6,943 bases of DNA from Candidatus Fermentibacterota bacterium (GTDB lineage Bacteria > JAFGKV01). A model generated the notes under the pieces. It was not told the origin of the DNA. It did not search any database and saw only the letters and a list, made by a program, of their open reading frames with translations. Positions 1 to 6,138 of the stretch are shown here, in pieces. A program made the position numbers and the translations under genes. Each line of letters starts with the position of its first letter. Positions within the stretch are counted from its first letter, which is position 1. The DNA lies in assembly GCA_016928395.1 (NCBI GenBank), contig JAFGKV010000268.1, positions 1 through 6,943 of the forward strand, in the 5' to 3' direction.

Positions 1-236
1 ATGTTCTCATTAGCCAGCCCGTACCCACCGCCGCCGATGACGAAGGTATGGTTGAGTATCCAGCCGCCACGCCCGCCGACAAACACCGCGGTCTGGTCCG
101 CGAGCTGCGAGAACTTCACCACCAGACCCCCGAATCCCCCGTTCTCGATGGGGCCTTTGAGAAGAGTCTCCGGCTGTTCCTGGACGGTGATGGCGCACAG
201 TGCGCATGCGAGACCGATCAGAAGCGGCGACATCAT
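1..236 (-). CDS. Exported glycine-rich protein of unknown function, N-terminal part only
   Basis: The first 78 codons of a gene that continues beyond position 1. Translation starts MMSPLLIGLACALCA, a hydrophobic stretch that reads as a signal peptide, although its n-region has no lysine or arginine, which is unusual. The mature part contains PIENGGFGG (about residues 29-37), VVKFSQ, VFVGGRGGWILNH (about 52-64) and VIGGGGYGLANE (about 66-77). This glycine- and aromatic-rich pattern recalls a family of conserved hypothetical proteins, perhaps outer-membrane or surface proteins, that I know from memory and cannot name precisely. A GGAGGT Shine-Dalgarno sequence lies at 241-246. The spacing suits the second ATG (233) better than the first (236). 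An in-frame TGA lies a few codons upstream, so the start cannot be much earlier. It lies downstream of the transporter gene on the same strand, with 104 bases between. Exported location is inferred; the function is unknown. Confidence 0.72.
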   Translation of the reverse strand, partial: MMSPLLIGLACALCAITVQEQPETLLKGPIENGGFGGLVVKFSQLADQTAVFVGGRGGWILNHTFVIGGGGYGLANEN

Positions 237-240
237 GCAT

Positions 241-246
241 ACCTCC
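241..246 (-). promoter_or_regulatory. Shine-Dalgarno sequence of the partial exported-protein gene
   Basis: Read on the minus strand this is GGAGGT, a full match to the 16S rRNA anti-SD. It is 4 bases from the ATG at 236 and 7 bases from the ATG at 233. It shows that a real gene starts here even though only its 5' end is inside the window. Confidence 0.75.
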
Positions 247-340
247 GTTGTTGGTCACCCACATGGATACTACCGGCGAGGGGCCGAAGGTTCCCGGTTT
301 CTCCGGGGCCAGGCGAACCGTAAGATCTCCACCTGCACCC

Positions 341-1597
341 TCAGCCCCCATCTCCCAAAGACTCCCGGCAGGGGCTCGGCCCTTTGGCGCAGGCGCGGCC
401 CAGCCGGAACATGAGCATGGCTGACGCCAGCAGGAGGCATCCCGACGTGAGAAACACGGGCCTGGCGCCAAGCTGTTGCTTCATGGCCAGACCGACGAAA
501 GGAGCTATCATGGCCCGCACCCCCACCAAAGTAACGTGGATTGCCATGTAGCGCTGGATCCGCCCGGCAGGCGCGAAGGTATTGGCGCCCAGCATCCACG
601 CCACATCCACGCCCGCCATACCCAGGCCGAAGCACACATAGGCCGCATAGGCCCCGGGCAACGCCGTCGTGAGGGCAAGCGAGAACGGCCACAATGCCAG
701 AACGCCGAATGCCAAGGTCGCTACCGGCACGACGCTGGTACGATCCAGCAGTCTCCCGTACAGCGGCAAGCACACCAGCATGATGAGGGGGTGAATGACG
801 CCGAAGACCCCGGAGGCTTGCGCCCAATCGGCCTTGAGTACGTCGTTCACGAACATGGGAACCAAAGGTTCGGCCATCATGAAGGCGATGCCGTAGAGGA
901 AGAAAATGGCCTCGTACCGCCGGAAGAACCCATCGCCGCGCAGGATCTGGAAGAAGTCAGCGAAGGGAACACGGCGCCGAGGCAGTTCGACCGCCTCGGC
1001 GGATCGATGCGGCATCGATCGGTACGTCATGTACGCACAGAACCCCAGGATGCCTGCCGCGGCAAACACCAGCGGAAACGACTCTGCCCGCCAGTTCAAC
1101 ACTCTGCCAACAGAGGCTGCGGCCACGCTCATGGCCAGAAGCGCCACGATCTGTGCGCGGGCATAGCAGACGCCGCGGGTTTCCCGCCGGTAGTTGGCCC
1201 GAAAGATCATGTTCTGCGCAGGCAGGTAGTTGGCGTGCACGAGGCTAACCCACGCGATGATCCCAATGAGGAAGAAGGGACCGTGGCAGAAGAGCACCGT
1301 GACGTAGAGAAGCCGACCGAAAAGCCCGGCCGCCAAGATGAATGAACGGTGATTGGCATAGGTGATGAATGCGGCGCCCACCGAGGAGAACGTGAACATC
1401 GACATCTGCAGCGCGAACAGGAGCGCGATCTGGAAGTCGGTGGCGTCCAACTGCTTGCGGAGGATATAGGCCGTCATGGCCACCAATCCCGCGTATGCCC
1501 CGTCGAACAGCGCGGCCAGCACATGCCGCCGGAAGGTCAGTTGCTCGAGGGGATTGAGCTCCAGCCGCGGCCACCACACACGGAGTAGCTGTCTCAT
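341..1597 (-). CDS. Major facilitator superfamily (MFS) transporter
   Basis: A 418-residue inner-membrane protein with twelve hydrophobic segments, near residues 25-45, 57-81, 86-103, 105-124, 147-166, 173-193, 227-250, 262-281, 288-310, 313-336, 350-372 and 380-398. A basic, polar central loop (about 194-226, with ELPRRRVPF) separates two halves of six helices, the classic MFS layout. The loop after helix 8 reads YGRLLDRTSVV, a good match to MFS motif A (GxLxDR). The equivalent loop after helix 2 (TYANHRS) is degenerate. The length is normal for a 12-helix MFS permease. MFS proteins move small solutes by uniport, symport or antiport; the substrate cannot be read from this sequence. The ATG at 1597 follows no strong Shine-Dalgarno, and the N-terminus RQLLRVWWPRLELNP looks like a cytosolic lead-in to helix 1. 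The gene is divergent from the ATPase gene, with the repeat-rich region between them. The next gene on its strand starts 104 bases after its stop, so co-transcription is possible. Confidence 0.88.
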   Translation of the reverse strand: MRQLLRVWWPRLELNPLEQLTFRRHVLAALFDGAYAGLVAMTAYILRKQLDATDFQIALLFALQMSMFTFSSVGAAFITYANHRSFILAAGLFGRLLYVTVLFCHGPFFLIGIIAWVSLVHANYLPAQNMIFRANYRRETRGVCYARAQIVALLAMSVAAASVGRVLNWRAESFPLVFAAAGILGFCAYMTYRSMPHRSAEAVELPRRRVPFADFFQILRGDGFFRRYEAIFFLYGIAFMMAEPLVPMFVNDVLKADWAQASGVFGVIHPLIMLVCLPLYGRLLDRTSVVPVATLAFGVLALWPFSLALTTALPGAYAAYVCFGLGMAGVDVAWMLGANTFAPAGRIQRYMAIHVTLVGVRAMIAPFVGLAMKQQLGARPVFLTSGCLLLASAMLMFRLGRACAKGPSPCRESLGDGG

Positions 1598-1743
1598 GAG
1601 AGGCGCTCATTTCAGGCCCTGCACCAGACCGTGGGGGCCGCACTGGGGCCCCGGGAGAAGAGTCGCACGAATTTGCCGGTAGTCATGCTCCGGCGCAAAC
1701 TGGTCTCGCTTCGCGCGCAGACTCCAAGGTTCAGGGAGGGAGG

Positions 1744-1928
1744 GGATGGATGAATGGATGGATGGGAACACTGGAATGCTGGAATGCTGGAAGGAGGGGG
1801 AGGGATACTTCGCTGCGCTGGCAGGGCACAGGGGTTGGGGTTGGGGTTGGGGTTGGAATACTGGAACGATGGAATGATGAATGGATGGATGGGCCTTCTG
1901 AATTCTGAATACTGGATTCTGAATACTG
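1744..1928. repeat. Mosaic of short-period tandem repeats
   Basis: Several different units follow one another: GGAT/GAAT tetramers at about 1744-1767; an 8-bp unit CTGGAATG twice plus a variant at 1771-1794; the GGGGTT array at 1831-1856; imperfect 8-bp units (CTGGAACG, ATGGAATG, ATGAATGG, ATGGATGG) at 1861-1892; and TTCTGAAT at 1896, 1903 and 1917. The 18-mer GATGAATGGATGGATGGG occurs exactly at 1749-1766 and again at 1876-1893. The 12-mer TTCTGAATACTG occurs at 1903-1914 and 1917-1928. The block is interrupted by a non-repetitive piece at about 1805-1828. Such patchworks expand and contract by replication slippage or recombination. No function is evident. Confidence 0.85.
1831..1856 (+). 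repeat. GGGGTT x4 array, potential G-quadruplex
   Basis: Four consecutive GGGG tracts separated by TT, then TTGG. Four G4 tracts with two-base loops are the textbook requirement for a stable four-layer intramolecular G-quadruplex. The unit equals the ciliate (Tetrahymena-type) telomere repeat, but nothing else here suggests a telomere or a eukaryote. It sits between two divergent genes, about 160 bases from the ATPase start and 230 bases from the transporter start. Folding is predicted from sequence only. Confidence 0.85.
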
Positions 1929-1980
1929 CGCAAGGCCGCCTGCCGACCGCCGACTGCGCCGGTCTGCAGGAACCTGAGTG

Positions 1981-2010
1981 TTGACACGTCGGCATTTTTC
2001 CAGTCATTAT
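1981..2010 (+). promoter_or_regulatory. Sigma70-type promoter of the ATPase gene, possibly leaderless
   Basis: A perfect -35 hexamer TTGACA (1981-1986) is followed, after 18 bases, by CATTAT (2005-2010), four of six matches to TATAAT. Transcription would then begin at about 2016-2018, on or beside the ATG at 2017, and there is no Shine-Dalgarno before that ATG. Both facts point to a leaderless mRNA. The -10 lies inside the near-palindrome GTCATTATGAC (2003-2013, 5-bp arms around one base), which could bind a regulator. Promoter activity is inferred. Confidence 0.6.
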
Positions 2011-2016
2011 GACGGC

Positions 2017-3186
2017 ATGAGAGCTGAAACCCGGTATCCCCGACTCCTTAAGGCACCCGCGCAGAGCTTCTTCGTTTTCGGTATGCGCGGAGTAGGCAAG
2101 ACTACGTGGGCACGGCAGGCCTTTCCGGATGCCTTCTACTTCGATCTGCTGGATGAGGGTCTGTTCCAGAGCTACCTGCGCGATCCCCGTCTCTTTGGCC
2201 GTGAGCTACTGCGGATCGCAGATCGACGGCCCGTGGTTGTGATAGACGAAGTGCAGCGTCTGCCCACGCTGTTGAATGAGGTCCATCGCTTCATTGAGAG
2301 CCACGGCCTTCGTTTCGTCTTGCTGGGCTCCAGCGCGAGAAAGCTGAAGCAGGCCGGCACGAACCTGCTGGCGGGCAGGGCGCTGAGACGCATCATGTTC
2401 CCCCTGTTGCCACACGAACTCGCATCTGACTTCGACCTGGGGGCAATCCTGCGCTTCGGCTCGCTCCCCGTAATCTGGCAGTCGTCTGTGACGGAAGAAA
2501 GCCTTGATGCCTACGTGCAGTTGTACTTGAAGCAGGAGATCCAGGCGGAGGCGTTGGTGCGCAACCTCCCGGGCTTTGCCCGCTTCCTTCCTGTCGCGGC
2601 GCTCTTCCACGGCCAGGTGCTCAACGTGGCGGGATTGGCCCGGGATGCGGGCGTGGCGAGGACGACGATCTCCGGATACCTGGATATCCTCGCCGACACC
2701 CATGTTGCCTGGATGCTGCCCGCATACGAGGCCAGGTTACGGGTCAAGGAGCGCAAGCATCCCAAGCTCTACTGGGTTGATACTGGGGTGATGCGGGCGG
2801 TGAAGCGGGAGCTTCATCCGCCCGGCGAGATGGAGCGCGGCCCTTTGCTCGAGGGCTGGGTGGGGTCACTGTTGAGGGCGTATGGCGAACCGGGGGTCGG
2901 CCTCGGCCGGCAGTACGACGACTTGTTCTACTGGGCTCCGGCCCAGGGCGGCAGCGAGGTGGACTTCTTGGTGCGCCATGGCCTGGAGTTCACGGCGATC
3001 GAAGTGAAGGCAAAGGACGCCCTGGTGCCGCGCGATCTCACGGGCCTGAAGGCCATCGGAGACCTCAAGGGCGTCAGCCGTCGGATCGTCGTGTTCCTCG
3101 GCGAACGGCCGTTCCGCACTGAGGCCGGCATCGATGCGCTCCCCGTCCGTCACTTCCTCGACGCGTTGGAGCAGGGGCTCATCTGA
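2017..3186 (+). CDS. AAA_14/DUF4143-family ATPase
   Basis: A 389-residue cytosolic protein. It has a Walker A loop GMRGVGKTT (residues 22-30), Walker B VVVIDEVQRLP (73-83) and a sensor-1-like strand VLLGSSARKL (101-110): the AAA_14 ATPase domain. A middle helical part follows, with a winged-helix-like segment (VAGLARDAGVARTTISGYLDIL, in two pieces about 204-225). The C-terminal DUF4143 domain is PD-(D/E)XK-nuclease-like, with LLEGWVGSLL (277-286), SEVDFLV (313-319) and AIEVKA (327-332); the order E...D...ExK matches that fold. Domain order and length are typical of the family, which is widespread, often multicopy, and has no firm cellular role. All ATPase motifs look intact. I chose ATG 2017 because family members begin shortly before the Walker A strand and because the promoter ends at 2010. 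A GTG at 1978 would add 13 residues but would lie upstream of the predicted transcription start. It is convergent with the serine hydrolase gene. Confidence 0.9.
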   Translation: MRAETRYPRLLKAPAQSFFVFGMRGVGKTTWARQAFPDAFYFDLLDEGLFQSYLRDPRLFGRELLRIADRRPVVVIDEVQRLPTLLNEVHRFIESHGLRFVLLGSSARKLKQAGTNLLAGRALRRIMFPLLPHELASDFDLGAILRFGSLPVIWQSSVTEESLDAYVQLYLKQEIQAEALVRNLPGFARFLPVAALFHGQVLNVAGLARDAGVARTTISGYLDILADTHVAWMLPAYEARLRVKERKHPKLYWVDTGVMRAVKRELHPPGEMERGPLLEGWVGSLLRAYGEPGVGLGRQYDDLFYWAPAQGGSEVDFLVRHGLEFTAIEVKAKDALVPRDLTGLKAIGDLKGVSRRIVVFLGERPFRTEAGIDALPVRHFLDALEQGLI

Positions 3187-3200
3187 ACCGCGTGCTTCGT

Positions 3201-3238
3201 CCGGCTCCCTGTTGATTTCGTGCTTCCCGCGGAGCCGG
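3201..3238. terminator. Inverted repeat after the ATPase gene, possible weak terminator
   Basis: CCGGCTCC (3201-3208) and GGAGCCGG (3231-3238) are perfect 8-bp complements around a 22-base loop, starting 15 bases after the ATPase stop codon. The stem is GC-rich, but the loop is long and no T-run follows. A classic Rho-independent terminator is therefore doubtful; the stem could instead protect the mRNA 3' end. Confidence 0.3.
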
Positions 3239-3243
3239 CCTTC

Positions 3244-3298
3244 ACCCCTTGACCCCTTGACTTCTTCATCTCCTCACTCCTCACTCCTATTTCCTCAC
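3244..3298. repeat. Short C/T-rich tandem repeats
   Basis: The 8-bp unit ACCCCTTG occurs twice in tandem (3244-3259). After a gap comes a 7-bp unit TCCTCAC at 3271, 3278 and 3292, with the variant TCCTATT at 3285. The strand asymmetry is strong, with almost no G on the plus strand. The style matches the repeat block at 1744-1928, although the units differ. Confidence 0.75.
3252..3267 (+). repeat. 16-bp inverted repeat, left copy
   Basis: ACCCCTTGACTTCTTC here is repeated exactly, in inverted orientation, at 5353-5368. The two copies lie on either side of the serine hydrolase gene and both read inward. The left copy overlaps an 8-bp tandem repeat, so part of the match could come from simple-sequence expansion. 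Confidence 0.7.
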
Positions 3299-3577
3299 TC
3301 AAGAGACACCTTCACCAAGGGGCAGTGGTGGATACGACCGGGCCTTGCCCATGCTCTTGTCATCCGGCGTACTTCGCGTGTCGACCGAGCCGGTGTCTTC
3401 CCGGTCTACCGGCGTCAGCCCTCCCCATACCGCAAGGCCCACCCGTTGGCAGCGGAGAGAGTTCAGATTTCACGGACGTCCCCCAACCGCACGGAATGCT
3501 GACCCCGAAGCGTTTCGCGGAATCCGCCTGCATCGCCGATGGCGCGGGAGCCAAGGCCCCGAAGAGCGCAGGCCGGC

Positions 3578-5200
3578 CTATGGTTTGGATGATGCGCACG
3601 TATCCTGCCACCCTGCAGGCGAGAGGTCTAACGTGGTGTCGGCGGTCACGATGAAGGTGCGCTGCTCGGGGATACTGCCGTCGACCGACACCTCTTGCGT
3701 GGCCCACGAGCCGCGGGTGACCTTGAACGCCAGCATCGTTGACTCCGGAAGGACGAACGCGCGCTCCCATACGCTGTCAGCTTGGAGGATGAGCGGAATT
3801 CCCTTGGTGACCCAGGCCCCGAGATAGCGATGGTTTCCATTCACGTAGACCGCATCTCCAGACGGGAGCGACGGCGGGACCACGCGGATCGTAACCGTGC
3901 GTCTCTTCGCCGCGAACCCTGGGGTATCCGAGTATGACGCCCATGCGGGCCTCGCCGCCACAATACGCGCATCGCCGAAGCTCCTGAAGCCTTCGGCGAA
4001 GACCCACGGGATGAGATCGCGGATGTCGACGAAGCGGTTCGCCAGCACGACTGCCCCCAGATCGGCATCGGCATTGTACAACATGAAGGTGGATGTCCCC
4101 GGGTCTGCACCGGTATGCCCCCACACCGCTTCTCCGTTGTCCAAGGCCATCGCATACCCTCCCACGCCGAAGTCCACGAACGCGCCCGGGAGGAAGGCGC
4201 GGTCCACGTGAGGGCTGAACATTGTCTGGATCGATTCCTCGGCGAGCACCTGCTTCCCGTCACTGACCCCCCGGTTCAGGACCATCATGAGGAAGCGGGA
4301 TAGGTCAGCGGCGCTGGAGTAGAGGTCGCCTGCCCCTCGCGCGGGGGAGGAATAGTGGCAGAGACGGATGAAACGCTCTCCCTCTGGGGACTCGACCACG
4401 CTGTCCCCGGCCGCGGCGAGATCGCGTTCGAGACCCCAGTCGTCCCCCCGCGCATACATATCGGCGAAGGCTGATGGATCCCGACCGCTGAATCCGAAGG
4501 ACGTGGCGGGCATTCCGAGCGGCTCAAAGAAGTGCGTCCTGCAGTACTCATCGAACGGAAGCCCCGACGCCCGCTCGACGACACATGCCAGCAGCCCGTA
4601 GCCCGCGTTCGAGTACTGGAACCCCTCGCCCGGTGCCCACTGCTCAAAGTTACCGGTGGAGTCCCAGGATTCTCCCCCAGGTAGGAAGTATGCCTGTGCC
4701 CACTGATCGAGCGACATCGGGTGTTCACCGCAGCGGTAGTTCCGCCACAACGAAGGACCATTGCTGATTGAGGACGTGTGGCACAGGACCTGCTCAATTG
4801 TGATCGCCACCCCGGGAAATGCCGGATTGCTGATTCGGAAAGGCAGGTAGTCATTCACCGAACGGTCGATAGCCAGCTTGCCCTGCTCTTCCAGAAGGAG
4901 CACCGCCGCGGCCGTGATAGACTTCGCGATGGAGGCCACACAGAACACCGAGGCAGTCGACATTGGCGCCAGGGTCTCGACGTTCTCGTAGCCGTAGCCC
5001 TTGCACCAAAGCATCCCACGATCACTCACGATGGAGACCGCGACCCCCGGCAGGCGATCGCGGGCGCGCTTGAACTCGATGTAGGCATCCAGCTCGGCGA
5101 GGTCCTTCGGGACGGCATGCGCGAGGTGGCAGACCAACAAGAGGAGGCACGAGAGCCGAGCGCGTGGGTTCTGGTGGTGTTCTCCCATCATCCCTCCCAT
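3578..5200 (-). CDS. Exported beta-lactamase-fold serine hydrolase with C-terminal CBM20-like domain
   Basis: 540 residues from the ATG at 5200. A signal peptide occupies residues 1-29 (basic NPRAR, then SCLLLLVCHLAHA, probable cut AHA|VP), so the protein is exported. The class C beta-lactamase / penicillin-binding-like domain (about 35-400) has all three active-site motifs: SIAK (S90 nucleophile, K93), YSN (196-198) and HTG (362-364, in GHTGADPGT). Such proteins are often D-aminopeptidases, esterases or peptidoglycan-acting enzymes rather than antibiotic lactamases; the substrate is unknown. Residues about 434-533 resemble a CBM20 starch-binding fold (DAVYVNGNHRYLGAW, AFKVTRGSWATQE, EQRTF, ending at a PAGW). 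The frame is open to an ATG at 5311, but those extra 37 residues would bury the signal peptide. A GGGAGGG at 5192-5198 overlaps the chosen start and could serve ATGs at 5191 or 5188, so the exact start is uncertain. It is convergent with the ATPase gene. Confidence 0.88.
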   Translation of the reverse strand: MGGMMGEHHQNPRARLSCLLLLVCHLAHAVPKDLAELDAYIEFKRARDRLPGVAVSIVSDRGMLWCKGYGYENVETLAPMSTASVFCVASIAKSITAAAVLLLEEQGKLAIDRSVNDYLPFRISNPAFPGVAITIEQVLCHTSSISNGPSLWRNYRCGEHPMSLDQWAQAYFLPGGESWDSTGNFEQWAPGEGFQYSNAGYGLLACVVERASGLPFDEYCRTHFFEPLGMPATSFGFSGRDPSAFADMYARGDDWGLERDLAAAGDSVVESPEGERFIRLCHYSSPARGAGDLYSSAADLSRFLMMVLNRGVSDGKQVLAEESIQTMFSPHVDRAFLPGAFVDFGVGGYAMALDNGEAVWGHTGADPGTSTFMLYNADADLGAVVLANRFVDIRDLIPWVFAEGFRSFGDARIVAARPAWASYSDTPGFAAKRRTVTIRVVPPSLPSGDAVYVNGNHRYLGAWVTKGIPLILQADSVWERAFVLPESTMLAFKVTRGSWATQEVSVDGSIPEQRTFIVTADTTLDLSPAGWQDTCASSKP

Positions 5201-5314
5201 GGTGAGCGTAGCTCTTGGATCAGGGAACAAGCCACTACCAGTGATGTAGCGGCGATCCCCTTGAGTCAAGCTCGCCAACAGCATCTCGTTATGCGGTCTA
5301 CAGCAGTCCATAGC

Positions 5315-5350
5315 ACCCTAGTGGGTCCTAGGTACTAGGGTCAGAGTACC
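5315..5350. promoter_or_regulatory. Overlapping inverted repeats upstream of the hydrolase gene
   Basis: ACCCTAGT (5315-5322) pairs with ACTAGGGT (5334-5341) around an 11-base spacer that itself contains the palindrome CCTAGG (5327-5332). GGTACT (5331-5336) pairs with AGTACC (5345-5350) around 8 bases. The two dyads share bases, so only one could form at a time. They lie 115-150 bases upstream of the hydrolase ATG. A TTGACT (-35-like, minus strand, 5358-5363) sits just behind, but no good -10 follows it. A regulator site is plausible but unproven. Confidence 0.4.
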
Positions 5351-5352
5351 AG

Positions 5353-5368
5353 GAAGAAGTCAAGGGGT
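5353..5368 (-). repeat. 16-bp inverted repeat, right copy
   Basis: On the minus strand this reads ACCCCTTGACTTCTTC, identical to 3252-3267 on the plus strand. With the left copy it brackets about 2.1 kb that contains only the serine hydrolase gene. No matching target-site duplication is visible next to the two copies. Confidence 0.7.
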
Positions 5369-5377
5369 TTCTTCTGT

Positions 5378-5390
5378 CTTGTGACACAAG
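5378..5390. promoter_or_regulatory. Short palindrome CTTGTG-A-CACAAG
   Basis: Perfect 6-bp arms around one central base, the size and symmetry of a binding site for a dimeric helix-turn-helix regulator. It is about 180 bases upstream of the hydrolase ATG and 10 bases from the 16-bp repeat copy. Function is inferred from symmetry alone. Confidence 0.3.
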
Positions 5391-5724
5391 GATCTCCTCC
5401 CGTTCCGGCAGACGCCGGTTTTCGAACTCCCTCCAGCTCAGGACCTCGGCTCTCGACGCGAGACATCTTCGCGTTCTGACGACGTCGGTGGCCAACCCTC
5501 TCCGTGTGCCTGACCGTGGCAACCTGTACCGAGCCGGTCAGGGGCAGAGTATGGGGTACCACGTAGTGCTTGTTGGTTCCTTTGAATGAGCCGTGGCGAG
5601 AGAATCTCGAGGCGGGTCCGAGAGTGCAACGAACGAGAATAGGTCGGGTTCGTCGAACGACATTCCTTTCACTTCGGACCTCAGCGTCAAGTCTTGGGCA
5701 TGGGAAGCGCTTCGGCGTTGTGCC

Positions 5725-6138
5725 TCAATCCCCAAACGGATGAACTGGCACCTTGAGTTTGCGGAAGTCTGACGCGTTGAAAGTTGCGATGCTCTCACAG
5801 CCAGCGTCGGCAGCACTGGCGGCGATGTAGGCATCGGCGAATTCGATACCGCTGGTTCGCGCTCGCTGAAGCGCGTCATCAACGAGGGTATGGTCAAGCA
5901 CGGTGAGCCCGGGAGCAGTGAGTATGCTGCCGAGCGCATCGAGCACCTCAACCCGCCCAAGCTTGTACGCTGATCGCAGTGTCCAGTACACCTCGAAGAG
6001 CACCGGGGGACCAGTAACGAGCCTGACTTCTGCTCGCTCAGCGCGCTCGAACAGATGCACAGCCAGGTCATGGTGGCCGTGCTCGTCGTGCGTGAAGAGC
6101 CGCAGGAAGACATTCGAGTCGACGAAGATGGGGCTCAT
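5725..6138 (-). CDS. vapC: PIN-domain toxin, VapC-like ribonuclease
   Basis: 137 residues, the usual size for a single PIN domain. The fold begins with the strand IFVDSNVFLRLF, whose D7 is the first metal-binding acid. E49 in PPVLFEVYWTL and D102 in IEFADAYIAA are the second and third. The C-terminal TFNASDFRKL (119-128) follows the usual last-strand pattern, with N121 where many relatives have Asp and D124 three residues on. VapC toxins are Mg-dependent endoribonucleases that cut tRNA or rRNA and stop translation when free of antitoxin. The ATG at 6138 overlaps the antitoxin stop as ATGA, and GGGGAG lies just before it, so translation is coupled. The toxin follows its antitoxin in the standard order. 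The gene looks intact. The RNA target cannot be told from the sequence. Confidence 0.88.
   Translation of the reverse strand: MSPIFVDSNVFLRLFTHDEHGHHDLAVHLFERAERAEVRLVTGPPVLFEVYWTLRSAYKLGRVEVLDALGSILTAPGLTVLDHTLVDDALQRARTSGIEFADAYIAASAADAGCESIATFNASDFRKLKVPVHPFGD

Larger units (their letters stand above)
1598..2016. other. Divergent intergenic region, repeat-rich, no gene
   Basis: This lies between the start of the transporter (minus) and the ATPase (plus). Reading frames that cross it translate into strings such as repeated NP and PSIH, which are simply the repeats read in frame; none has a plausible protein character. The middle third is built from short tandem units, described separately. 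The right end carries the ATPase promoter. The left part (1598-1740) is ordinary GC-rich sequence that should hold the transporter promoter, but I see no clear -35/-10 pair there. Confidence 0.7.
3187..3577. other. Convergent intergenic region, no supported gene
   Basis: This separates the 3' ends of the ATPase and the serine hydrolase. It holds an inverted repeat (3201-3238) and C/T-rich tandem repeats (3244-3298), then about 280 bases of GC-rich sequence. Open frames of 100-160 codons cross the latter part on both strands. Their translations are rich in Arg, Pro and Ser, lack any motif I recognise, and run into the hydrolase gene in the wrong frame. I treat them as chance frames. No U-tract terminator is visible on either strand. 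Confidence 0.6.
5201..5724. other. Intergenic region between the hydrolase and toxin genes
   Basis: About 520 bases with no convincing gene. The most gene-like short frame, 5538-5663 on the minus strand (41 codons, starting MSFDEPDLF), has AAGGA directly against its ATG, no family resemblance and ordinary composition, so I do not call it. The right-hand part (5391-5724) shows only small palindromes such as GAAGCGCTTC at 5704-5713. The left part (5315-5390) holds a cluster of dyads upstream of the hydrolase, given separately. Confidence 0.6.

Noticed and set aside
293-307. Small hairpin CCCGG-TTTCT-CCGGG after the transporter gene
   Set aside because: Only a 5-bp stem, no T-run in the direction of transcription, and 34 or more bases past the stop codon. 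Too weak to call a terminator.
476-1345. Long plus-strand open frame of 289 codons
   Set aside because: It is antisense to the transporter. Its translation is rich in His, Arg, Gly and Gln without motifs, while the minus strand gives twelve clear membrane helices.
1831-1856. Idea that the GGGGTT array marks a linear replicon end or eukaryotic DNA
   Set aside because: It has only four units, lies inside a bacterial gene neighbourhood with sequence continuing on both sides, and sits among other unrelated simple repeats.
1612-2007. Minus-strand frame with Pro-, Ser- and Asn-rich repeats
   Set aside because: The protein repeats (NPNPNP, PSIH) are only the DNA tandem repeats read in frame. There is no start signal or domain.
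3325-3827. Plus-strand frames after the ATPase, up to 160 codons
   Set aside because: They overlap the end of the serine hydrolase antisense, are rich in Arg, Pro and Ser, and have no motif or Shine-Dalgarno sequence. Chance frames in GC-rich DNA.
4778-5338. Plus-strand frame of 186 codons opposite the hydrolase N-terminus
   Set aside because: Antisense shadow. The minus frame shows a signal peptide and the SIAK active site in the same stretch.
5538-5663. 41-codon minus-strand frame starting MSFDEPDLF
   Set aside because: The AAGGA is directly against the ATG with no spacing, there is no family resemblance, and length and composition are consistent with chance.
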